NCBI RefSeq assembly: GCF_033100095.1
Contig: NZ_CP136921.1
Coordinates: 3,561,001 to 3,625,000, forward strand
Direction: 5' to 3'
DNA length: 64,000 nt
From: Diaphorobacter limosus
GTDB taxonomy: Bacteria; Pseudomonadota; Gammaproteobacteria; Burkholderiales; Burkholderiaceae_C
The notes below the pieces were generated by a model. That model saw nothing but the letters and a program-made list of their open reading frames with translations. It ran no database searches and was not told where the DNA came from. A program made the translations under genes and the position numbers. Below, one piece after another: positions 1-8,390 of the stretch; the first letter of the stretch is position 1, and each line of letters starts with the position of its first letter.

Positions 1-794
1 TTCGCGCCAAGTATCTCGACCGCGCGAAGGACGTGATGGTCGTCAATTTGATCAAATCGCTGCTGAGCGCGCCTTTCGGCAGAGAGGCCGCTCAATACAT
101 GGGGCAACGACACCAGGTTGCCCGAACGCTGCGGGAGATCGCCAAAGCAAAAACGGCGATCTACGATGAAACTGCCAAAGATCACGTTGCACGCAAGTTC
201 GACGCAATCCCCGATGCGCTGCTGTTGAGCATCAGCGCCTTTGTCGAGTGCGATACCCGCTTGTGGGAGTGGTCGCCGGAGCCGACGCGCATTCGATTCA
301 GGAGGCTGCTTCAAGATGCCGATGCCGAAACCCTCAAGAAACACTCGGCCTTCGATGCGTTTGCCATCCCCGAATTGGCCTCTATCTTGGTCGGTCGATT
401 TGAGTCTTTTGAGCAAGACGTTCAGATCGGCATCATTTCTCAAATACCAAGGCGTGAGTTCATTACTCAGGCTATCCGAATTTATGGCGATGCCAGTGGT
501 TGGCGAGCTGCCGAGCAGCGTGGGCGGGTATTGATGATCCCCCTTGCGCCGTTGATGAATGCGGATGACGTAAGGGTCATGCTTGAGGCAGTCCAGGAAA
601 ACGATCAAATCTGGGGCGCCAGTGGAACGTCTGCAATTCTTGAAACTGTATTCGATGCCACGCGGAGTCTTTTGGCGCAGTCCCGCCCCCATTGGCAGGC
701 ATTTATAAATGCCCGAATGTTATCCAGCCGGGATGCTTCTTCCCACTACGCATATCCCGCGCTACAGCAGCGACTTGCAGCTAGCGAAGACTAA
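1..794 (+). CDS. C-terminal part of a BREX-operon protein, possibly BrxC (5' end outside the window)
   Basis: The frame is open to the left edge (codons start at base 3) and ends at 794, so the gene is cut by the window and the GTG/ATG at 33/36 need not be its start. The visible 260 or so residues are mostly helical with no motif I recognise. It lies 13 bases before pglXI and in the same direction. In type 3 BREX loci the gene before pglXI is brxC, a large P-loop ATPase, so a BrxC C-terminus is the leading guess. That rests on position only; the ATPase motifs would lie outside the window. Base composition is more AT-rich than in the helicase and pglZ genes downstream. Confidence 0.45.
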   Translation, partial: RAKYLDRAKDVMVVNLIKSLLSAPFGREAAQYMGQRHQVARTLREIAKAKTAIYDETAKDHVARKFDAIPDALLLSISAFVECDTRLWEWSPEPTRIRFRRLLQDADAETLKKHSAFDAFAIPELASILVGRFESFEQDVQIGIISQIPRREFITQAIRIYGDASGWRAAEQRGRVLMIPLAPLMNADDVRVMLEAVQENDQIWGASGTSAILETVFDATRSLLAQSRPHWQAFINARMLSSRDASSHYAYPALQQRLAASED

Positions 795-807
795 ATAAGA
801 CAGGCAC

Positions 808-3570
808 ATGAGCGACTTTTTTCATACTAGCGAAGCCACCATCGACCCCGTCGAATGCCTCGGTCAAACCTTCGAAAATGATAGCGCCCGGCGCACGTAC
901 TACCTGGGCTTGCTGGCAAAAAGGCTTAAAGACCCGGCCTTCCGACAGCAAGAAGGTTTCCCGCAGGGTACGGACGCGGCCATCCTCGCCATGTCCGACC
1001 CGCCGTACTACACCGCCTGCCCCAACCCGTGGCTGGCGGAGTTTGTGGCGCACTACGGCAAGCCCTACGACCCGGCGGTGAAGTACAGCCGCGAGCCGCT
1101 GGCGATTGACGTGAGCGTCGGCAAGACCGACGCCATCTACAAGGCGCACAGCTACCACACCAAGGTGCCGCACCTGGCCATCGTGCCGTCCATCCTGCAC
1201 TACACCCAGCCGGGCGACGTGGTGCTGGACGGCTTTTCCGGCTCCGGCATGACCGGCGTGGCCGCGCAGTGGTGCGGCACGGCACCCACCAGTTACCGCT
1301 TTGAGCTGGAACAGGCGTGGAAACAGGAAGGCCGCACTGCGCCTAAGTGGGGTGCGCGCCGCGCGGTGCTCAACGACCTGTCGCCCGCCGCCACCTTCAT
1401 CGGCGCCAACTACAACATTCCCTTCGATGTGGACGCCTTCGCCAAGGCCGGCAAGCAATTGCTCAAGGATTTGGAGCAGGACATCGGCTGGATGTACGAG
1501 ACGCTGCACAGCGATGGCAAGACGGTGGTGCGGATTGACTACACGGTCTGGAGCGAAGTGCTGGCGTGCCCTTCGTGCGCGGGCGAAATCGTGTTCACTG
1601 ATGCTGCATTGGATGAGGAAACCAAAGCAGTTGCGGATCTGCTGACCTGTCCGCATTGCGGCGCGCAGGCCAAGAAAGAGCAGATGGATCTGCAATTCGA
1701 AACTTTCATTGACCCGGCGACTGGGCAGCCCGACAAACGCCCGAAGCGCGTGCCGTCGCTCATCACATACAAGCTGGGTAGAACGGCCTACACCAAGAAG
1801 CCGGATCAGGCCGACTTGGAGCGAATCGCCAAAATTGCGGCGCTGCCGCTGCCAAAAGACCTGCCGGTGGATCGCTTTCCGGATATGCAGATGACACGGG
1901 TGGGCCGGATGAAGACAACCAACTCTGCGGCCATCCACTTCATGTTCCTTCCGCGTGCGGCGCAGGCGATGGGGCTGCTTTGGAGCAAAGCCAAGAAAAA
2001 TGCCGAGCCGCGTACTAGGAGCATGTTGCTGTTCATGGTTGAGCAAGCGATTGCAGGGTTTTCCATTCTCAATCGATACAGCCCGTCGCACTTTTCTCAA
2101 GTCAATCGCATGTTGTCTGGTGTCTACTATGTTGCGTCACAGACTTCTGAATGCAGTCCTTGGTACAACTTGGACAACAAACTGGATCGACTCATCAAGG
2201 CTTTCCGGAATTTCAGCACCCATTCCGGCAATGCGATCATCAATACCGGCACTGCGACACGTTTGCCGCTGACAAATGCTTCCATCGACTATATCTTCAC
2301 CGATCCGCCATTCGGCGAAAACATCTACTACTCGGATTTGAACTTCCTTGTCGAATCATGGCATGGTGTCAAAACTGATCCGAAACCGGAAGCCATCGTC
2401 GATCGTGTCAGACAAAAGGGCATCCCTGAATACCAGCACCTGATGTATAGCTGCTTCGCCGAATACTTCCGCGTACTCAAGCCGGGTCGCTGGATGACGG
2501 TGGTTTTTTCCAACAGCAAGGCATCGGTATGGAATGCTATCCAGGTGGCTTTGCAGCAGACCGGCTTCGTCGTGGCTGAAGTCACGGCACTGGACAAAGT
2601 GCAAGGCAGCTTCCAGCAAGTCATGTCGCCCAACACCGTCAAGCAGGATTTGGTCATCTCCGTTTACAAGCCCAACGGCGGGCTGGAAGAACGTTTCACA
2701 AAGAGTGGCGCGACGGTCGAGTCGGCGTGGGACTTCGTACAGACACATCTGCGGCAACTATCCGTCACCAAGGTGAAGAGCGGCGAGCTGGAGTTCATCA
2801 TCGAGCGCGATCCGCGCCGCATCTATGACCGCATGGTCGCGTGGTTCGTGCGCCACGACGCGCCGGTGCCGTTGTCCACCGATGAGTTCCTGTCCAGCCT
2901 GCGCAACCGCTTCCCCGAGCGCGACGGCATGGTCTTTCTGGCCGAGCAAGTGGCCGAGTACGACAAGAAGCGCGCGCAAGTGGCGCAAGCGCCGCAGATG
3001 GAGCTGTTCGTCAGTGACGAGCGCAGCGCCATCGACTGGGCGGCGGATTACCTGAAGGCGCGGCCTTCCACCTATCAGGACATCCACCCCGAGTTCATCA
3101 AGCAACTGGGCGCAGGCTGGAAGAAGCACGAAACCCGCCCGGAACTCTCGGCACTGCTGGAAGCCAACTTTCTGCGCTATGAGGGCGCAGGCGAGGTGCC
3201 CAGCCAGATTCACCGTTACCTGTCCACCAACTACCACGACCTGCGCGGGCTGGAGAAAACCGACCCGCGCCTGGTCGCCAAGGCACAAGACCGCTGGTAC
3301 GTGCCCGACCCGAACAAGGCGCAGGACTTGGAGAAGAAGCGCGAAAAGGCACTGCTCAAGGAATTCGAGCAGTACAAGACGTTCACCGGCCGCAAGATCA
3401 AGGAATCGCGGCTGGAAGTGCTGCGCGCCGGGTTCCGCGCCGCGTGGGCGGGCAAGGACTACGCCACCATCCTCGCCATCGCCAACAAGCTGCCGGACGA
3501 AACCCTGCAGGAAGACGAAAAGCTGCTCACCCTGTACGACATGGCGCTGACGCGCAGCGAGGAGAATTGA
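808..3570 (+). CDS. pglXI: BREX type 3 adenine-specific DNA methylase PglXI (DUF1156/COG1743, zinc ribbon)
   Basis: Probable N6-adenine DNA methyltransferase of 920 residues that marks host DNA in a BREX system. Near residue 141 is the SAM-binding loop FSGSGMTG. At about 253-290 two Cys pairs (CPSC and CPHC) make a zinc ribbon, as in the COG1743 methylases. Near 499 is the catalytic motif DPPFGENIYY, of the N6A DPPF type. The motif order (SAM loop before DPPF) and length fit PglXI. The gene starts 13 bases after the upstream gene, and the next gene starts after one base, so they are probably co-transcribed. Base composition drops from about 1980 to 2700, the part carrying the catalytic motif, compared with both ends. 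Confidence 0.87.
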   Translation: MSDFFHTSEATIDPVECLGQTFENDSARRTYYLGLLAKRLKDPAFRQQEGFPQGTDAAILAMSDPPYYTACPNPWLAEFVAHYGKPYDPAVKYSREPLAIDVSVGKTDAIYKAHSYHTKVPHLAIVPSILHYTQPGDVVLDGFSGSGMTGVAAQWCGTAPTSYRFELEQAWKQEGRTAPKWGARRAVLNDLSPAATFIGANYNIPFDVDAFAKAGKQLLKDLEQDIGWMYETLHSDGKTVVRIDYTVWSEVLACPSCAGEIVFTDAALDEETKAVADLLTCPHCGAQAKKEQMDLQFETFIDPATGQPDKRPKRVPSLITYKLGRTAYTKKPDQADLERIAKIAALPLPKDLPVDRFPDMQMTRVGRMKTTNSAAIHFMFLPRAAQAMGLLWSKAKKNAEPRTRSMLLFMVEQAIAGFSILNRYSPSHFSQVNRMLSGVYYVASQTSECSPWYNLDNKLDRLIKAFRNFSTHSGNAIINTGTATRLPLTNASIDYIFTDPPFGENIYYSDLNFLVESWHGVKTDPKPEAIVDRVRQKGIPEYQHLMYSCFAEYFRVLKPGRWMTVVFSNSKASVWNAIQVALQQTGFVVAEVTALDKVQGSFQQVMSPNTVKQDLVISVYKPNGGLEERFTKSGATVESAWDFVQTHLRQLSVTKVKSGELEFIIERDPRRIYDRMVAWFVRHDAPVPLSTDEFLSSLRNRFPERDGMVFLAEQVAEYDKKRAQVAQAPQMELFVSDERSAIDWAADYLKARPSTYQDIHPEFIKQLGAGWKKHETRPELSALLEANFLRYEGAGEVPSQIHRYLSTNYHDLRGLEKTDPRLVAKAQDRWYVPDPNKAQDLEKKREKALLKEFEQYKTFTGRKIKESRLEVLRAGFRAAWAGKDYATILAIANKLPDETLQEDEKLLTLYDMALTRSEEN

Positions 3571-3571
3571 C

Positions 3572-4801
3572 ATGGCCATCATCGAAGGGTTTCGGGTACA
3601 GAACTTCCGTGCGCTGCGCGATGTGACCCTGGGGAAGCTGTCCGGGGAGCAAGTGGGCGACCCACTGACGCCATTCACGGTGGTGATCGGCAAGAACGGC
3701 GTGGGCAAAAGCACCTTGTTCGATGCCTTTGGCTTTGTGGCCGATTGCCTGGCGACGGATGTGGAAACAGCCTGCGATATGAAGCAGCGTGGTGGTTTTG
3801 AACGCATGCGATCCAGGGGCGTGACCGAACCCATCTGCTTTGAGATTTACTACCGTGGGGCACAGAACGAGCGGCCCATCAGCTACGAGCTGGCCATTGA
3901 TCTGGACAGCAGTGGCCGACCTTTTGTTTTGTCAGAGGTACTGAAGCAACGGCGCAAGGGGTTGAAGAGTGGCCGCCCCTTTCCTTTTCTTCGGCTGGAG
4001 CATGGCAAGGGAACGGTGTGGGCTGGTGAGGAAGCGGTGGGCGATGAGCAGGAGGAAAGTAATGCCAGCAGCCCGGTGGAGCTGACCGACCCGCGTGAAT
4101 TGGGGATTTCGACCCTGGGGACGTTGAAAGAGCATCCGCGCATCGGCAAATTTCGGGACTTCCTTAAAGGCTGGTATCTCTCGTATTTCTATCCCGATGC
4201 CGCACGCAGCCTGCCCACGGCGGGGCCGCAGCGGCATTTGAATGTGCATGGCGACAACATCGGCAACGTGGTGCAGTTCATGGAGCGCGAGCACAAGGAT
4301 CGCTTCAAAAGCATTCTGGATCGCATCGCCAGCAAGATTCCGGGCATTGCGAAGATCGACACCAAGGTGACGGACGACAAGCGCGTGCTGTTGCGCTTCA
4401 ACGATGGCGCGTTTGGCGACCCGTTTTTTGCGCAGCAGATGTCCGACGGCACCTTGAAAATGTTTGCCTACCTGTTGCTGCTGGAAGACCCTGACCCGCC
4501 ACCCTTCATCTGCATCGAGGAGCCGGAGAACGGGCTGTATCACAAGCTGCTGGAGGCGCTTGCGCAGGAATTTCGCACGCATGCCACGGGCAAGAAAAAT
4601 GCGCCGCAGGTTTTCGTGACCACACACCAGCCGTATTTTGTGGATGCCTTGTCGCCAGAGGAGGTGTGGATTCTGGAGAAGGGCGCGGACGGTTTTTCCG
4701 CCATTCGCCGGGCATCTGAGTTGGAAGTGGTCACGAATCTGGTGGCCGAAGGTTTGCCGTTGGGCGGGCTGTGGTACAGCGACTATCTCGATGCGAGGTG
4801 A
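3572..4801 (+). CDS. AAA15/OLD-like ABC-class ATPase, partner of the DUF4276 gene
   Basis: A 409-residue ATPase of the AAA15/AAA21 (OLD/RecF-like) type. It opens with the IxGFRVQNFRAL pattern typical of SMC-like ATPases. Walker A is GKNGVGKST at about residue 40, Walker B is ICIEEPENGL near 313, and a switch-like TTHQPYF follows near 350. There is no C-terminal Toprim domain, so this is the ATPase half of a split pair; the next gene supplies the candidate effector. It starts one base after the pglXI stop and abuts the DUF4276 gene. It is not among the standard BREX type 3 genes as I know them. In PARIS, an AAA15 ATPase of this class restrains a Toprim nuclease until it senses a phage anti-restriction protein. 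A similar role here is inference. Confidence 0.85.
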   Translation: MAIIEGFRVQNFRALRDVTLGKLSGEQVGDPLTPFTVVIGKNGVGKSTLFDAFGFVADCLATDVETACDMKQRGGFERMRSRGVTEPICFEIYYRGAQNERPISYELAIDLDSSGRPFVLSEVLKQRRKGLKSGRPFPFLRLEHGKGTVWAGEEAVGDEQEESNASSPVELTDPRELGISTLGTLKEHPRIGKFRDFLKGWYLSYFYPDAARSLPTAGPQRHLNVHGDNIGNVVQFMEREHKDRFKSILDRIASKIPGIAKIDTKVTDDKRVLLRFNDGAFGDPFFAQQMSDGTLKMFAYLLLLEDPDPPPFICIEEPENGLYHKLLEALAQEFRTHATGKKNAPQVFVTTHQPYFVDALSPEEVWILEKGADGFSAIRRASELEVVTNLVAEGLPLGGLWYSDYLDAR

Positions 4802-4804
4802 GTG

Positions 4805-5458
4805 ATGCACATCGAGGTATTGGTGGAAGATGCTTCCGGTGAGAAGCTGCTCGAAGCGCTATTGCCCAAGCTGTTCGGTGCGCAAGGTGAGCCGCATACC
4901 TGGCGTACCCATGCGTACAAAGGCATTGGGCGCATCCCGAAAAATCTGAACGCAGGGGGTGACCCGGCGAAACGGATTTTGCTCGATCAGCTACCCAAGC
5001 TGCTGCGCGGCTATGGCAAGACGCCCGGCATTGATGCCGTGGTGGTGGTGCTGGATTCCGACCGGCGCGATTGCGCGGATTTTCTGGTGGAGCTGAAAGC
5101 GTTGGCGGCGAGCAGCAACGCCGGGCCGAACACATTGTTCCGTATCGCCATCGAAGAAATGGAAGCCTGGTATTTTGGCGACCGGCAGGCGCTGACCATG
5201 GCTTACCCGAAAGCCAAGGTCGATGTGCTGCAACGCTACACCCAGGACAGTGTTTGCGGGACGTGGGAGCTGCTGGCCGATGCTATTTATCCCGGCGGCT
5301 CCGTTGCGATAAAAAAGGCGGGATGGCCGTTGCCGGGCCAAATCAAATGCGAGTGGGCGGAAAGGATTGGCCCTTTGTTAGAGCCGGAGCGCAATGTTTC
5401 GCCCAGCTTCGGCAAGCTGCGTGATGGTTTGCGTCGCTTGGTAAGCGTAGGGAGCTGA
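4805..5458 (+). CDS. DUF4276 family protein, possible Toprim-like effector
   Basis: A 217-residue protein of the DUF4276 family, commonly found beside AAA15 ATPases. An N-terminal VLVEDASGEKL (E near residue 8) and a central VVVLDSDRRD (D-x-D near 84-86) follow the layout of Toprim folds, where a Glu and a DxD pair bind Mg2+. A conserved-looking IEEMEAWYFGD follows near 120. I chose the ATG at 4805 over the GTG at 4802. The stop of the ATPase gene ends at 4801, so the two genes are tightly linked. The Toprim assignment is my reading of the residues, and nuclease activity is not shown. What triggers or restrains it is unknown; the linked ATPase is the obvious candidate. Confidence 0.75.
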   Translation: MHIEVLVEDASGEKLLEALLPKLFGAQGEPHTWRTHAYKGIGRIPKNLNAGGDPAKRILLDQLPKLLRGYGKTPGIDAVVVVLDSDRRDCADFLVELKALAASSNAGPNTLFRIAIEEMEAWYFGDRQALTMAYPKAKVDVLQRYTQDSVCGTWELLADAIYPGGSVAIKKAGWPLPGQIKCEWAERIGPLLEPERNVSPSFGKLRDGLRRLVSVGS

Positions 5459-5540
5459 TGTCGTCATGCTAACCAAGGACGTATCTGGGACTAAGTCGGG
5501 GCCAAGTCACCCCCGAAGTGCTGCGCGATGAGGTGGGCCA
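5459..5540 (+). other. Intercistronic stretch with a possible gene remnant
   Basis: These 82 bases separate the ATPase-DUF4276 pair from brxHII, while other junctions in the operon are 13 bases or fewer, or overlap. One frame reads LGLSRGQVTPEVLRDEVGQ and stops at 5541-5543 (TGA of the ATGA that starts brxHII). That resembles the GTKLGLSRxQV tails seen in some winged-helix ATP-binding proteins. It has no start of its own, so it may be a scar from a lost gene. This is a weak call from a short string. Confidence 0.25.
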
Positions 5541-8390
5541 ATGACGCAAGTCAGGCGCGACTTCACCATCGGCGATTGGTGCTGGTTCACCCGGCTGGCA
5601 TCGCCGTGCCGGGTGATCGAGCGGCATGGCGTGTGGGGCGACGTGGCCTACCGCGTGTGGCTGCCCGCCAAGGACGCGGTGGTGCGCGCTCGGGCGCTTG
5701 ACCTGGCCGCGCTGGAAAGCGTGCGCCCGAGTGTGGAGCAGATTCTGCACACCACGGCGGCAGCCAAGCTGCTGGATGCACTGGAGGACAACCTGCTGTT
5801 GGCGCCGATCCAGTCCAGCGTGGTGCCGCTGCCGCACCAGCTCTACGCACTGAACCGCGCCATCAGTCGCGACCGTATCCGCTACCTCTTGGCCGATGAG
5901 GTGGGCATGGGCAAGACCATCGAGGCCGGTTTGGTGCTGCGCGAGTTGAAATTGCGTGGCCGGGTGAAGCGCATCCTGGTGGTGGCGCCCAAGGGGCTGG
6001 TACGCCAGTGGCAGGCGGAAATGCGTTCGCACTTTGGCGAGCCGTTCCACTTTGTTGAACCTGCCGCGCTGGCCGCCTTGCGCCAGTGGCGCGAAGATGA
6101 TGCCGAAGACAACCCGTGGCGGATGCACGATCAAGTGATCTGCGCGCTGGATTCGGTCAAGCCGCTGGAAGCGCGGCGCGGCTGGACTCTGGAACAACTT
6201 CAGACCTACAACCGCGAACGCTTCGAAGATTTGGTGTCGGCGGCATGGGATTTGGTCATCATCGACGAAGCGCACCGCATGGGCGGCAGCACCGAACAGG
6301 TGGCGCGCTACAAGCTGGGCGCGGCACTGGCCGAAGCCTCCCCTTATTTGCTGCTGCTTTCGGCCACGCCGCACCAGGGCAAGACCGATCAGTTCATGCG
6401 CCTGATGCAGCTTTTGGACAGGGACGCTTTCCCGGATGAAGGCAGTGTCAGCCGCGAGCGCGTGCAGCCTTTCGTGATCCGCACCGAAAAGCGCGCCGCC
6501 ATCAATACCGAAGGCCAGCCGCTTTTTCGGCCCCGACTCACGCGCTTGCACGCGGTGGCGTGGCAGGCGCGGCACGCGGCACAGCAGCAGTTGTACGAGG
6601 CGGTGACCGACTATGTGCGCCACGGCTACAACCAGGCGCTGGCGGCCAAGCAGCGCCACGTCGGTTTTCTGATGATTTTGATGCAGCGGCTGGTGACATC
6701 CAGCACGGCGGCGATTCGCGCCACGTTGGAAAAGCGCCAAGTCGTGCTGGACACGCCGCAGACGCAGGCGCGCCTGTTTGAGCAAGTCAGCGCTGAAGAC
6801 TGGGCCGAGCTGGACGGTGAAGCGCAAGTGGACTTGGCCTTGCAGGCAGAGGGCTTCGAGCGCGAGAAGGCCGAGGTGGAAACGCTGCTGCAACTGGCGC
6901 GTTCGACTGAGGCGGCAGGTACCGATGCCAAGGCTGAGAGCCTGCTGGAGCTGATCTACAAGCTGCAACAGGAAGAAGCCGACCCACTACTCAAGGTGCT
7001 GGTGTTCACCGAGTTTGTGCCCACGCAGGCGATGCTGACCAATTACCTTGAAAGCCGTGGCTTTGCGGCGGCCACGCTCAACGGCAGCATGGACATGGAA
7101 GCGCGCACACGCACCTTGCAGCGGTTTGCGCAGGACGCGCGCGTGCTGATTTCCACCGACGCGGGTGGCGAAGGGCTGAACCTGCAGTTCTGCCACGTCA
7201 TCGTCAATTTCGACATGCCGTGGAACCCGATGCGCATCGAGCAGCGCATTGGACGCGTGGATCGCATCGGTCAAAAGCACGTCGTGCGTGCGCTGAACTT
7301 TGTGCTGGAAGATACGGTGGAGCACCGCGTGCGGCAGGTTCTGGAGGAAAAGCTCGCCGTCATCGCCGAGGAGTTCGGCGTGGACAAGGCGGCGGACGTG
7401 ATGGATTCGGCGGAAGTGGAGCCGGTGTTCGACGAGTTGTTCGTGCGGAGCCTGCAACACCCGGAAGCCATTGAGCAGGAAACAGACAACGTGATATCGA
7501 CCTTGCGCACCACGCTGGAAGACTCCCGCGCGCACAGCGACCTGCTGGCCATGCCGCACGATCTGGATGCCGGTGAAGCGCGCCGCTGGCGCGACCACCC
7601 GGCGCAGTTCTGGTTGGAACGCGCTATCGTCAACGGCCTGGCGGCGCGCGGCGGCGCGGCCAGCAAAAACGGCGATATCGGTGGCAACGGCGACATCTGG
7701 CGCGTGCGCTGGCCGGACGGTGCGGAGTCGCCGCAGGTGTGCTTCGACGCACGCACGGCGGATGAAAACCCGGCTGCGCAGTGGCTGACACTGGAAGACC
7801 CGCGCGCCCGCGCCCTGATTGGCGATACACCGCGCTTCGTGGCGGGGCAACCCTTGCCGGTTGTCCGCGTGACGGGGCTGCCGGAGTCGGTCAGCGGCGT
7901 CTGGTCGCTGTGGGAGATTGCGCTGGGTGCGCAAGGTGCCAGCCGCAAGCGGTTTCTGCCGGTCTTCATCAATGACGAAGGCCGCCCCTTTGTGCCCACC
8001 GCCAAGCGTGTGTGGGACTTGCTGCTGACCGAAGCCGTATCCGTGCAGACCGTGGCCGATGCTGAAGAGTCGGCGCACTGGTTCGATGTCTCATTCGCCG
8101 TGGCCAGCGCGCAAGGCGAATCCCTGTTCGCGGCGCTGGCGGAAGAACACCGCGCCCGCATCAAGGAAGAGCGAGATCGCGCGACCTACGCATTCGATGC
8201 TCGTTTTCAGGCTATCGGTCGCATCGGCTTGCCAGCCGTGCGCGAGTTCCGTCGCCACCGTCTGCAAACCGAGCACGAGGCGCGCCTGGCTGTGCTGGAT
8301 GATATGGAGACCACCATGCCTGAACTGAATGCCGTGGCGATGGTGCGGATTGATGCCAAAGCCAATCGGAACTGCGAGGGTGCGGCATGA
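5541..8390 (+). CDS. brxHII: BREX type 3 SNF2-family helicase BrxHII
   Basis: A 949-residue superfamily 2 helicase of the SNF2/HepA (COG0553) class, the helicase type found in type 3 BREX. Walker A is ADEVGMGKT near residue 120, the DEAH box IIDEAHRMGG near 240, motif III LSATPHQG near 273, and motifs V-VI STDAGGEGLN and QRIGRVDRIGQ near 540-570. A long C-terminal region of about 350 residues follows and looks helical. It probably translocates along or remodels DNA during defence; its exact BREX role is unresolved in the literature I know. Its stop overlaps the pglZ start by four bases (ATGA), suggesting translational coupling. Confidence 0.85.
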   Translation: MTQVRRDFTIGDWCWFTRLASPCRVIERHGVWGDVAYRVWLPAKDAVVRARALDLAALESVRPSVEQILHTTAAAKLLDALEDNLLLAPIQSSVVPLPHQLYALNRAISRDRIRYLLADEVGMGKTIEAGLVLRELKLRGRVKRILVVAPKGLVRQWQAEMRSHFGEPFHFVEPAALAALRQWREDDAEDNPWRMHDQVICALDSVKPLEARRGWTLEQLQTYNRERFEDLVSAAWDLVIIDEAHRMGGSTEQVARYKLGAALAEASPYLLLLSATPHQGKTDQFMRLMQLLDRDAFPDEGSVSRERVQPFVIRTEKRAAINTEGQPLFRPRLTRLHAVAWQARHAAQQQLYEAVTDYVRHGYNQALAAKQRHVGFLMILMQRLVTSSTAAIRATLEKRQVVLDTPQTQARLFEQVSAEDWAELDGEAQVDLALQAEGFEREKAEVETLLQLARSTEAAGTDAKAESLLELIYKLQQEEADPLLKVLVFTEFVPTQAMLTNYLESRGFAAATLNGSMDMEARTRTLQRFAQDARVLISTDAGGEGLNLQFCHVIVNFDMPWNPMRIEQRIGRVDRIGQKHVVRALNFVLEDTVEHRVRQVLEEKLAVIAEEFGVDKAADVMDSAEVEPVFDELFVRSLQHPEAIEQETDNVISTLRTTLEDSRAHSDLLAMPHDLDAGEARRWRDHPAQFWLERAIVNGLAARGGAASKNGDIGGNGDIWRVRWPDGAESPQVCFDARTADENPAAQWLTLEDPRARALIGDTPRFVAGQPLPVVRVTGLPESVSGVWSLWEIALGAQGASRKRFLPVFINDEGRPFVPTAKRVWDLLLTEAVSVQTVADAEESAHWFDVSFAVASAQGESLFAALAEEHRARIKEERDRATYAFDARFQAIGRIGLPAVREFRRHRLQTEHEARLAVLDDMETTMPELNAVAMVRIDAKANRNCEGAA

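Noticed and set aside
33..794. GTG/ATG at 33/36 as a true gene start
   Set aside because: The frame is open to the window edge and the residues before it read as normal protein, so the gene is probably longer.
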